Source: Sabethes cyaneus (Eukaryota; Arthropoda; Insecta; Diptera; Culicidae). From it: a stretch of 64,000 bases of DNA. The stretch covers positions 141,149,907-141,213,906 of the forward strand of contig NC_071353.1 of assembly GCF_943734655.1 (NCBI RefSeq), read 5' to 3'. Shown here one piece after another: positions 1 to 10,917 of this stretch (its first letter is position 1; every line of letters begins with the position of its first letter). The position numbers were made by a program, and so were the translations under genes. Under the pieces are notes generated by a model, which was not told the origin of the DNA, made no database searches, and was given only the letters and a program-made list of their open reading frames with translations.

Positions 1-2580
1 AAAGGTCCGATGGACACCCACTCCGCCTCTGGCGGCCGCCAAGGCAGGTGAAAAATCAATTTTCCTGAATACAGAAAAAACACCCAGAAACAGTATAATC
101 AGTATGCATTCAGTTGAACGCAAAATGCAACTAATAATAAATATTTGCCAAATATAAATTTCCTGTTCCGTTAAAATAATCCACGCTCGAACTGGTTCAA
201 TTTTGGAACGCGTTCCGTATGCTATCAGTTTCGACTTTCAGGCTGCTGCTGATGCTGATGCTGGTGCGGTGGCTTCAATATTGAAATAATTAAACTGTTT
301 TCCCCTTCGGCTGGCGGGACAATCACAATTATGAATACATACTATTTTGCACTGGAGGGAATTGATTTCTCGTTCGCTTGTTTCAATTAAAACGGAAATG
401 ATTAATTATTTTCGGAATGTTTTGGACAATAAAATTATGCATTCGCTTTAATTCCACCGAACAATCCGGACGGGAATGCAGCCAATTTATTTAAAAAGTT
501 TCCCAATAAAAGAGCCACAATGTACGGGAAGTTGATAAAATTTAAAATTTCCTAAGCTAGTTCTATTTTTAGAATATCTTCTGCTATATTCATATCATCG
601 CGCAACGAAAAAAAACTCACTCAAACTCCATCTGCTTGATATAAAGAACGATTCTTTCTCTCGCCTTGATCTTTCCGAAACCTGTCACACCTTTTATTCA
701 CTGCACCACACCTAGTAGCTTCTGCTGCCGTGGTTCCTTTCATTTTCATGCTGGGAACGCGCGACGGAAAATGTTTCGGAAATGTGACATTTCCGGTTCA
801 TATTCATCTCCGTCTTTTCGCAGTGGTAGGAATTTCGTTGCGACGACGAGGATCCCGTCGTGACACCTTCCCGTGAGCGGACGCGGACCGCGTCAACCCA
901 GGGGGCGACAAAAGAAGGAAATTTGACACATTTCGGGTTTCTTCCGGATCGATTATTCGCACACCACCCGCAGAACAGCGGCTGCAGTAACTCCTTTGTG
1001 CCGTACAACCCGACCAGTTTAACGCAGCGTCAGCATTTTAGCCAAACTGACCTGCAAGGATGTTCGGAAATTCAGTTGCCTGCCAGATTGATTCTAACTT
1101 TTGTCACACACAAACCTTCGATTGATTTTTTTTTTGCTTTTGCCTAAGCAGATTCTCATAGGGACTATTGTTTCTTAATGGTGCAGATAGGGATGCTGAT
1201 GTTCCATCAAGAACCAATCGGTTTGAACATTTCGATATCTTTTGTCTATACGATCAATCCATACCGATGGAGTAGTTTAAATTCATTATAATAACCCTTT
1301 CAAAAGTGTTTCCAAGTTTTTACCGGCCGGAGTGGTCGGAGTTCCATATTTATGATGGGGAAGTGCGTTTTTCCGCCCACCCGGCCGGTGATACAATTGA
1401 ATTGCATCGTGCTGCACGTTCTGAGATCACCGTTTCTTCGTTTGCTCGAATCAGCACCAACCGAAAGGAAAATCATCGATTTGTCGAGAAAGATGCATCT
1501 GCTGTTTAGAAACACAGCTCAGCCCGGGATGCAGGAGAGGCCGCCAGTCTTCAGATGCTGACTGGACTGGAGAAAAGCGACTGAGACAAAAAAACAGCAA
1601 GTGAAAAATGCTTTTAACATCTATTCCTTTTCCATATTCATTGGGCAAAGACAGATAGCGTGGGTGAGGCAAGCGAGTCTGTTTCATTGAATTTCCCTCT
1701 CTCAAATACTGCCATTTTTCCTCAGATGGATGGTTGTTTTTCTTTTATTGAAACAGGAATTTTCTCCGATCTTCACCGATAAATACAATCATTCAGCGAT
1801 GTTTGCTTGCACTACTGTGCTCTTCGATTAGGAATAACCTAGCGTGTAGGTGCGACTCCTTCTCTTTCACTGTGCACTTGAAAAAAGCAATGCATTGCAA
1901 TGGCATCATCGAGGAAACAAATAAGTTCATTTTTTTCTATCAAATTTAGGCCCCCTCAGAGTAGCGTACGATGCCACTCTACTGTAAAGAAAACGTTGCG
2001 AAGAACATAAAAGTTTCATTCCGCCTGCAAAAGTTGACTTATTCAATTTTCCCAAAAGATTGCGCGCAAAAGTAGGACGAGTCCCATTGCATATCAAATG
2101 GGACCATGCATTTGAGATTCCGCACGCTGCTGCATCCTGTGTGCAGACACACACATACACACACGTTGATGTATTGGGAGTAATTTGATAGTGAAACCGG
2201 AGCAAATCTTGGCTAGAGTTTCGAGCTTCCGAGATACAAATGCCACAGCAACTCTGCGGAATTTATACGTGCTTCTATTCGCAGGCCATCCACTTTGCTG
2301 AGGAATATTTCTTCTGGGAATGGGAGGAACAAACCGTGATGAGAGAAATTTCTTTCGTTTATTTGCCTGTGAAGTTATTATTGAAATTGTCAATAGAAAC
2401 AAAGCGAATGCGAAGTTCAATAAACTGATTGAATTGAAAGTACTACAATTGATTCCCTAGGATAGTCTTTTGTCTAGGCGACTAAGCACCAAGCATTCAT
2501 GCTGGAAGCAGTGTGTGTTTCCTACGAATGAAGATGACGAGGCTATGTTGTCCCACAAAAAGTAGACGAAGAATTTCAAT
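1..2580. other. unique DNA without recognisable gene
   Basis: No coding region, RNA gene or mobile element could be supported here. The open frames are short (below about 110 codons), overlap on both strands and have no domain-like composition. The stretch around 700-1560 is more GC-rich than its surroundings and could be intronic or regulatory DNA of a gene outside the window. That is inference only. Confidence 0.5.
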
Positions 2581-2972
2581 AAATATTTGATTTATTTTAG
2601 TTTTCTTTTAATTTTTTGCTTCATATCATTTTTGTGTCATTTTTGCAGAATTCTTTTGGCATTTTAGTATCGTTTTTTGTTGTTTTTGTATAATTAATGT
2701 TCTAATTTTGAAACGTTTTTCTGTCATTGTTAGCTTTCTTTTTTAACCATTTTATATCATACTTTTATCATAGTAGTATCGTCCTTGTTTAATGCATTGT
2801 CCGATGTTTAATGCATTTTTTTATAAGAAATATATCAAAATAGTGCAGCGGTGCAAACACAATACACTTATTTTATTTATTTTTCAACTTATTTCTGTAA
2901 TAGTTTCAATATTTTATTTCGTTTTTGATGCCTTTTCGGATTTGCTTTTGTGCGTTGTGTTGTTAGGTTTTA
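2581..2972. repeat. degenerate T-rich simple repeat, left arm
   Basis: The plus strand is a run of degenerate units of the type TCATTTTTGTG. The same repeat in the opposite orientation (A-rich, ACACAAAAATA type) resumes at 4242, immediately after the Helitron that ends at 4241. Left and right blocks therefore look like arms of one inverted, strand-switching repeat that the Helitron has split. Confidence 0.5.
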
Positions 2973-4241
2973 CTAGCTGACCCGACACCCTTCGTATTGC
3001 CAAAAATGAAACTGTGCTGTACATGAATCCTGGGTGCTACCCCCCGCAGTGGCCAGCGCTTGCGACGGCAGGTCGCTGACTAAATTTGGTTCCATTTGCT
3101 TGATTAGTTCTCGAATTATGAGGAAATTTGTATTTCATTTCTATGGGAGCCCCCCTCTTATATGTGGAAGGGGTCATAATTCCCCTCCTAAAGAGCGGAG
3201 GAGTCTCAATTCACCATAGACCATTTCCTCCAATCCCCCACATGCCAAATTTGGTACCATTTGATTGATTAGTTTTCGAGTTATTAGGAAATTTGTGTTT
3301 CATTTGTATGGGAGCCCCCCCTCCTAAAGAGGGGAGGGTCCTAATTCATCATAGAAACAATTCTTGCCTCCAAAAACACCCACATGCCAAATTTGGTTCC
3401 ATATGGGATTAGTTCTCGAGTTATGAGGAAATTTGTATTTCATTTGTACAGGAGCACCCCGCACCTAAAGTGGGGAGGGGTTCTAGTTCATCATAGAAAA
3501 AAAATTTGCCTCCGAAAACCCCCACATACCAAATTTGGTACCAGTTGATTGATTAGTTCTCGAGTTATGAGGATATTTGTATTTCATTTGTATGGGAACC
3601 CCCCCCCCTCTCTTTAAGAGGGAAGGGTCATAATTCCTCTCTTAAAGAGGAGATGGGTCTCAATTCACCATGGAGAAAATTCTTGTCTCCAAAAACACTC
3701 GCATGCCAAATTTTGCTCGATTTTCTTGATTAGTTCTGGAGTTTTGAGGAAATTAGTATTTAATTGGTATGGGAGCCCCCTCCTAAAAAGGAGAGGGGTC
3801 CTAATTCATCATAGAAAAAATTCTTGCTTCCAGAAACGCCCCAATGCCAAATTTGGTTCCATTTGATAGATAAGTTTTCGAGTTATGAGGAAATCTGAAT
3901 TTCATTTGTTTGGAAGCCCCCCCCTCTTTAAGGGGGGAGGGGTCATAATTCCCCTTATAAAGAGTAAAGGGGTCTTCATTCACCATAGAAAAAATTCTTG
4001 TCACCAAAAGCACCCACATGCCAAATTTTGTTCCATATGCTTGATTAGTTCTCGAGTTATGCAAAAATTTGTGTTTCATTTGTATGGAAGCCCCCCCATC
4101 TTAGTGGGAGGAGGGGTCTCTAACCATCATAAGAACCTTCCTTGGCTCCAAATTTTCACGCCGATCGGTTCAGTAGTTTTCGATTCTATAAGAAACATAC
4201 AGACAGACAGACAGATAGAAATCCATTTCTATAGGTATAGA
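2973..4241 (-). mobile_element. non-autonomous Helitron, copy I
   Basis: Read on the minus strand, the element starts with TC (TCTATACCTATAG) and ends with CTAG. It is flanked by A on the 5' side and T on the 3' side, the classic Helitron insertion signature. Eleven bases before the CTAG end lies a short GGCA/TGTC hairpin, the usual Helitron 3' stem-loop. No Rep/helicase reading frame is present, so it depends on an autonomous partner. The interior is an array of monomers of about 142 and about 175 bases, each with a C-run facing a G-run. Near its 5' end it carries a GACAGACAGACAG block. Sister copies lie at 38.4, 49.6 and 53.1 kb. Confidence 0.8.
3085..4150. repeat. hairpin monomer array inside Helitron I
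   Basis: The landmark CATGCCAAATTTGGT recurs at about 3241, 3383, 3525, 3702, 3843 and 4017, giving steps of about 142 or 175 bases. Short monomers hold one CCCCTC...GAGGGG inverted repeat. Long ones hold a second such block next to it. The landmark AAATTT core and the hairpin stem are the best conserved parts. Confidence 0.85.
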
Positions 4242-4555
4242 TAAATAGGATAGAAAAATAATGCAAAGAATATGCAAAAATAGAATGAAAATGGTTGAAA
4301 AATACAAAAATCATAAAAGTATACTGAAACGACACAAAAATATTATAAAAGAGATACAAAAATCAATATATCAATATCGTGTCGACTGTTACCCGCCGTA
4401 GCTCTCACCAGTCTTTGACTAAAATATACAAATTACAAAAATTATACAAAAATAACATTAAAAAGGCACACAAAAATGATGAAAAACCTGGTATAAAATA
4501 TCACAAAAAGTCAAAATTCACAAACCTACTGCAAAGTGATAAAGAGATATTAGAA
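4242..4555. repeat. degenerate A-rich simple repeat, right arm
   Basis: Units resemble ATACAAAAATA or ACACAAAAATA on the plus strand. This is the reverse complement of the T-rich block left of Helitron I. A further piece resumes after the pogo-type MITE, at about 4834-4885. The 93-codon open frame at 4379-4660 is a by-product of this composition. Confidence 0.5.
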
Positions 4556-4557
4556 TA

Positions 4558-4831
4558 CAGGCCGGACTCGATTATCCGGGGATTCGATTATCCGGTTCGA
4601 TCCGATATTGTACCAAAAAATATTATCAGTGGAAAAAATCGTAAGAAAGGAATTTTCTGACTTTTGGGAAGATAGATTAATAATAAATAAAACATTTCTG
4701 ATACCTAAAAGTCAAAAAACTTGATATGCCTAGAAAAACTTTGTACCAAAAATGATGATTCAATTATCCGGGTGATTCGATTATCCGGGCTGAAAATAAA
4801 AATTGTCACCCGGATAATCGAGTCCGGGCTG
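4558..4831. mobile_element. pogo/Tc1-type MITE with TA target duplication
   Basis: This is a 274-base element with terminal inverted repeats of 23 bases. The left end begins CAGGCCGGACTCG and the inverse of the right end begins CAGCCCGGACTCG; both continue ATTATCCGGG, so there is one mismatch. TA lies directly outside both ends (4556-4557 and 4832-4833). The motif GATTCGATTATCCGG is repeated next to both ends. There is no coding capacity. The CAG start and TA target fit the pogo branch of Tc1/mariner, but the parent transposase is not in the window. Confidence 0.85.
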
Positions 4832-4885
4832 TAGTACCAAAACGACAGCAAAATTGCGCAAAAACAACACAAAATCATTTTTTAA

Positions 4886-5601
4886 AGACTGACTTGAAAG
4901 ATTTTGCCGCGTTATATGGCAACCAACGTATTTTGTATCCCATCAGCAGTTGTACATAGTTTAAACACTTACAGCTAAATCAAACGGAAGTGTCTAAATT
5001 ATGTACAGCTTCTGATGGGGTCCAGAACAGGTTAGGTACCCTATAATTTTGCTCAGTTCGGCTCAATTTTGTTTCAGTTACGCCCAACTTCATGTTAATT
5101 TGGGCAAAAATTAATTTGAGAACTTGCTTTGAGTTTCATTTCATCTAAAAAAGCAAAAAATCTACAAACCTGTTGACTTCTTCAATTGGTTATCAACAAA
5201 TTTCAATAATACTCTTCGTATAAAATTGAAGTGGCAGATCGTAAAATACAAAAAATTCTACCGATATAGTGTTGTTACAAATTACCTCGCTATGGTAAGT
5301 TACCCCGTTTACCTGTAACACTTTTTCTAATTCTTGTTCTAATCATGTTTAAAATGACGGTTTTGAATGAAATTGAGAAATACGGAAATGAATACAATTT
5401 TACATTTTTAGTTTTATACCAAAAGAAAACCGACAGTTTTCGTACGCGATTGAGTAAAACTACGACTAACATGAGACAAGTTAAATTAACGAATCAATTA
5501 TAATTTAGATGAAATTTCTATAAAAACTTTTGAATATAATGAAAAGAAAGTGAAAAACAAAGAAATACTGAGATTTTCTATATTAGGATAAGTCTCAATT
5601 A
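4886..5601. other. AT-rich spacer, no gene seen
   Basis: AT-rich sequence with stop codons in all frames apart from a 60-codon frame on the minus strand that shows no recognisable domain. No repeat shared with the rest of the window was noticed. Confidence 0.4.
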
Positions 5602-5612
5602 ACCCTCTAGTA

Positions 5613-5822
5613 AAAAAAGCAAAGCCATGGGTTTATACTGTTTTAGACATTACCCTTCTTTATCGAAAGACTTCGCAGCCGGCTGTTAGAGTACAGGAAA
5701 ATTACGGGGCCAGTGCAACGATCCTATTGACTCTAACTAGCAAGCACCGCCTAGCCGAGATTCGAACATACGACGACTAGCTTGTTAGACCGGCATCGTA
5801 CCTTGAAGTTAACTGTGCAGGT
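5613..5822 (-). mobile_element. tRNA-derived SINE with 11-bp target duplication
   Basis: The 11-base direct repeat ACCCTCTAGTA lies at 5602-5612 and 5823-5833. On the minus strand the head is tRNA-like, with a B-box core GTTCGAATC (complement at about 5759-5767) and an A-box-like stretch upstream. The 3' end is a GCTTT/poly-T tail. A second, more diverged copy at 24220-24424 shares the body (CGATCCTATTGACTCTAA on the plus strand) and has several GCTTT units. It would be transcribed by RNA polymerase III and mobilised by a LINE; the partner LINE is not identified. Confidence 0.85.
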
Positions 5823-6009
5823 ACCCTCTAGTAGCGATGTTTTTCCACTGTTTACACGGATATTGTAAACTAAATAAATGTTTCAAGTTAACGCAATAAA
5901 TAAATCTTACTATTCAACACGTCCAATGTAACATGGAGAGACCCTCTTAAATGTCTGCCAGCAGCTTAAACCAATAAGTACAAGTACCATCATACTGAAT
6001 AAAGTCGTC

Positions 6010-6237
6010 TTTTCGACAATGCTCGTACAAAACCACGTTATTTACCAATGCGTGTCAAGCCATTTCATTCGTCTATGCTCTTACCGATCCATATCTTTTC
6101 TTTTAATTATGGTCGTACCGAACCATACACTTCATTTAACAATGATCGTTCCGAATCATTTTACTTATCAATGGTTGTACCTAACCATTTCAGCCATCTA
6201 TGGTCGTACCGAACCATAAACTTTCTTTAACTTGATT
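6010..6237. repeat. palindromic minisatellite, left block
   Basis: Units of about 32-36 bases centre on ATGGTCGTACCGAACCAT, whose ends are inverted (ATGGT...ACCAT). Clear units lie near 6110, 6145, 6172 and 6200. The same unit reappears from about 6838, after an inserted LINE fragment, so the two blocks were probably one array. Confidence 0.7.
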
Positions 6238-6299
6238 TGGTTTTAGTAATCGCGCGCTTATGTGAATGTTTTCATATTAATATTAATATTTCTTTTCAT

Positions 6300-6800
6300 C
6301 GAGCGGTGAAATAATAAACTTCGTTGATTACGCTTCGGCTTACTGTTTGCGTTTTATTTGGCCGTCATCAGCTACTGCGTCTCAGCGTAGACAACGCAAA
6401 AACTGCAGGTAGTTATTACCCGGTGCCTGCGATGTATTATTTGTGTCTGATGGCCTGACAACTGGATATCCAATGAGAAACTTCATCGTCGGTGTCCTCA
6501 ACGGCCGATAGCCACAGAAATTCGTGAACGTAGGTGGAAGTGGATCGAACTCACCTCGGAGAAAAGGAGCGAACGAGGTCTGCAGAGAAGCACTCGACTG
6601 GAATCCACAAGGACAGCGTAAAAGGTAGACCCAGAGGCTCATGGCGACGCAGCTTAGCCAACGACATCCGGGCTGTAGACGAGACCCTGTCCCGGCGACA
6701 GGTAAAAGCCTTGGCGGGTAACCGTCAGCAGTGGAGATCTCTGATTTCATCCCTTTGTCTGCTACACCGGCGGGCAAGGACACATAAATAAAATCATCAG
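6300..6800 (+). pseudogene. non-LTR retrotransposon 3' fragment
   Basis: A frame broken by a shift (about 6502-6791) encodes the C-terminal tail typical of many insect LINEs. It reads RERRWKWI, then after a frameshift KGRPRGSWRRSLANDIRAVD, then VKALAGNRQQWRSLISSLC. This is a basic RGRP-W-RR patch followed by an AGNR-QWR motif. No reverse transcriptase core or endonuclease is present, so only the 3' part was integrated. It differs from the RTE family at 10.8-17.5 kb. The clade was not determined. It sits inside the ATGGTCGTACC minisatellite. Confidence 0.7.
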
Positions 6801-6837
6801 ATATTTACTCTATTCAACAATAAACGTAATGAAACAT

Positions 6838-7090
6838 TTCATTTGTCTAAGGTCGAACCGGACCATTGAATCGGCATTGAATTCAGAATCATTTTATTCA
6901 CCAATGGTCGTACCGAACCGTTTCATGCATCTATGGTCGTACCGAACTATATACTTCATCAATAACGATTATGCTGAGTCATTTCAGTTTATGACCATAC
7001 AGAAATATTTTGGTTATCATGGGTGGGTAAATGGCACGTACGGAACCATTCTTTTTGAGTTAGCTTTGGTCGCAACGGACCGTTCCATTT
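6838..7090. repeat. palindromic minisatellite, right block
   Basis: This continues the 6010-6237 array with more diverged units, for example ATGGTCGTACCGAACCG at about 6903 and ATGGTCGTACCGAACTA at about 6934. Beyond 6990 the units fade (GGCACGTACGGAACCATT, GGTCGCAACGGACCGTT). Confidence 0.65.
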
Positions 7091-10000
7091 ATATTCGGTG
7101 TTCGGAGCATCTGAGTTTACCTTTAAGAATTATGTTAGCTATGTTGATCAGGTCTTTCCTCGGAAGGGTGAAAAAAATACAAGGAAGGATGAAAGAAAAC
7201 AAGGTGCAACAAGCATTATAAAAAACTTACTTTGCAAGTTCAGTCATTCAAGTTCAAGTATGCAGTATCCTATCCATACTGGACTAATAAAACATGGATA
7301 AAGTAATTTTCTTAAAATGTACCAAACAAATAACCCGTCGTAGTAATATTTGATTGTATACGTTACTAATATTTTCAATAAAATATGCGGATTGATGAAA
7401 ATATTCCGCATACACGCCCACTTTTTGCTTTGCTAAAGATGCAAACCTTCTTGGTGACGATGAGCACTGTTTTTCGCTTTTGCAATTACACACTCACGCT
7501 GTTGGAAGTCTACCAACCACGGGACAGATGAAACGCCACACTCTCAATCCAATCGCGGTGGAAACGCTCACCACGGTTAGTCAGTTATTGTCAACGTAAC
7601 ACTTTTCACTCGCGGTCCCGGGTTTCTTGGACGATTCACGTAATTCACGAATCCACGTAAACCACAACAACGAATCTAATTACTTCTGTTGAAACAGGAA
7701 GTCTATTTTACAGTTAAAGTCTTACTGGTTAACCAACTTCAGACGACTGACGGTAATCAGCAGCCAGTTTGATTTTTTTTTTGTTGTTGAACGCGGTTAG
7801 AATCTAGATACTGATACCGATGATTTACGACACGTTGATACACCGAACTATTCATACCGGTTCACGCGACGATAGCGCAACGTAACACTGCACTGGCTGG
7901 CTAGGCAGAGCAGTTCCGGTGAAAATCACCAGAAACGAGTTTGATTGCCTTTTGTTCGCTTTGTCAAGCAATACTTTACGCAATTGTACGCGGTCTAGAA
8001 TCTCTGATGACTGTTCTATAATGCAATACTTGAAACGGCCAACGCCAAGGTCCAGCAGCTTCTTGTCAGTTGAGCTAAGATTGCTGAACATATTTTCTTA
8101 GTTCACTACACGGTTAGATTCCACACGTAAAATTCACAAGCGGGCAATGATTCGGCCGACGTTGACATTATTCTGTTCTACATGATAATTTCATTCTTCA
8201 TCGCGATTAGTGAACTTTTACAGATAAAACATTGCGTCAAAGCGAACAAAAATCAACACTATCTAGTTAATCCAGACGCCAATACAATCTAAATCCTAAA
8301 CTACTCAGCTCTTTTTTTATTGCCAAAGTTCACTCCACTCGCCAGCGTGATTTGTGGAGTGACCCGCCGGCTCCGTCAGAGTCTGAAAACTCTGGAGGGC
8401 TCCTCCCGCATAACCGGTTGCATCCACCGCCGACCTCGAAAAAACATTTGTCAAAAAGTGAACGATGCAGATTGGCCTTACGTTCTGCTGCTCGGTGCAA
8501 CTGGCTGGCTGCTGCAATATGTCGGACAAGGACGGAAAGCACAAAGAAAAGCACTAGGTAGGTACCAACCAGCCGAAGCCGAAACCCAGCATCAGCAGGG
8601 TGCAGCCGGGAAATGTTGATTTTTCTCGTGACAATGTTGTCACACGGTCGGATGGGCTGACTTTCGTTGTTGATTTTCAGCTCTGCATAATATTATAGAG
8701 ACAGAAAAAAATGACTGATGTTGATCTCTGATTGGTGCCGGAGGGCAGAAATAAAAAATTGCCGCGCCCGGCCGGTCGGTAAGCTGGCGGAAATTGTTTA
8801 CAGAAGGATAGAAATTGATCACATTCAGTTTGGTGTTCAAATATTTTGCGAGTGCCCCCCACGGGGGCTTTCGAAACGGTAAAACAGCAACGAATACTAT
8901 TCGGCCAATAAGCATTCATCTTTTGCATTAAAGCAGAACGTTTTCACTTCGCGGATGAGTAGACCGGGATTTGCCTATTGAGCATGTACTGAAATCCCGT
9001 AAGGTTCGGTAATTGAACCACAGGTGGCAGGGGCAAATTTCGATTCAGAATTTTTTTTGGTGGCTTCCTTCCTAACATTTGTAGCTTTGAATGTGACTGT
9101 TAATTCGCAACAGGAATATTTGTGTTCCCCGAATATCTTTGCAAACAAAGTAGATGAAAAGTGCAACGTGAGGAGTCCATGGCGCTTTGCCAAAAGTCTC
9201 TGAACAATTCCATATTACTTTCAAACAATACTCTAAAGATAGCAAACACAGATAAAATTTCACCCTGCCTCCACGTTTCGTAACGATACATTTTCCATTT
9301 ATAAATAGAACTATCGAAAACCGCACGCGAATTCGGTGGCTTGGTTAGCATTTGCGTTCAAAAACCATCCGGGAATTGAATGGCACATTCCGAAGAATGG
9401 TAATCGTCTGGTGCCTGTACGTAAGTTCAAACCAGCGAAGTTGGAGAGCACCAACAATCAAATACGAACTGCTTGTTAGTAGGTAGGTAGGTAGGTAGGT
9501 ATAGCTACATCCGTTTCTAACTTCAATTTCCAGTGTAGCGAGACGCGGACCTCCCGCCAAACATCATTCGTATCCTCGTGAGTTCGCTAAAAGATCCTAC
9601 CCCGACGACGACGACGACGGCACGCAATGCCAATCGGCTGATTGGGTCGTAACAGCAAAGTGGTTTAAACTTTTATTGTCATACACCCGTGCTCTGATCC
9701 TGAAATCGTGTTTGTTCGTTCATCTTTGCTGCTGAAAATGCGTCTCAATTGCTGCAGGAGGTAATCTTGGATTGCGACGGCGACGACGACGACGACGGAC
9801 GGTTTCACTTCTATATAATCGTTTATTGTTACGACTGGCTATTGCGGTTTCGAGGAGCATTCCGACGAGCGCAATGGCGCTGCTGAACACCAACAACACG
9901 GACAGCTTCCGTTCCGTTCGTCCGGTTCCTGTTTCGAATGGTTTAATCATGCTGCAAAGTGCGGTTTTCCCCTTCGCAGGGAGTTAGTCATTATTATTTG

Positions 10001-10660
10001 CCAAGCAATGGTTGCCGCAGATAAGACTATCCCCGTTTGGGAATTTTCGAACGTTGAATTTCAAAAGTATATAGTCATTTTCCATTAAGGATTACGCTCG
10101 AAGGTTTGCGTTCAGATCAAAATGTGAAATCAATAGTCTTGGAGTCCTATTTCGGCCGCTTGCAATTTAATGTGAGTGAAGTTTGTTGTAATATGAATCA
10201 ATTAAAAATTAATTTTGAAAAGGTAAGGTTTGGATTAAATTTCATTCGGTTTGATACATTAGATTGTACCCTAACGATGTTTACTGTGAAATCAATGTAC
10301 ATAACTTAAGCGGCTCTGTTAGTAGTGCTTGTGTTAGTTCGTTGTGATTGTCCAAAACACGAGTCCGATGTCTATTCATTACGTTACAACCACCCAATTC
10401 AATTCAGCAGGATTTGGAAAATTTTTCTTAATCAGACATCTTAAAAATACCGAAAGGAAAGTGCTTTAAGTGAGAAATAAGCGGAAAAGATTGAAGCTCA
10501 TAAGAAGGAAAGCGCATTAGTTCGAAACATTGGACGTAGGACTCACTAGATCGGATAGGCTGGTAAACGGCTGAGTAATGCGTACCGTCGGTGCCTTGTG
10601 CACGTGTAGGCATAAAATAGACTCTACAGTGGTTGATAGCCTCTTATTCAGCAACTCCTA
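7091..10660. other. mostly unique DNA without supported gene
   Basis: No domain or RNA gene was recognised. Small simple repeats are present: a GTAG run at about 9478-9500 and GAC/CGA runs at about 9605-9620 and 9777-9800. The segment 8300-9000 is relatively GC-rich. An ATG at 8519 opens twelve charged codons that end in TAG, followed at once by GTAGGT; it could be mistaken for a first exon. The 79-codon minus-strand frame at 7852-8091 resembles nothing I can name. Confidence 0.4.
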
Positions 10661-10917
10661 TTCCTACCTCCTCGTGGTACCAGCCGGGATACGAGCAACT
10701 TTGGTGGAGATCGGGTAACTAACCTCGGTGGAGGCGAAGGCCGTATGCTGACAGGAAAGGAGGGCTCTTTCGAGCTTCGTTAGCCCTCCGGCGAAACAGG
10801 GGGCTGGTGTAGCAGGTTTTGCAAGCCGTCACCACGAAAAATACTAAAGCACGGAACGAAGAACAAATAAATTCTTACTGGAACAATCGGAATAGACCCA
10901 CGCGACGAAAAAGGACT

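Noticed and set aside
7852..8091. 79-residue minus-strand frame, possibly a retroelement gag start
   Set aside because: No motif supports it. The impression rested on position only.
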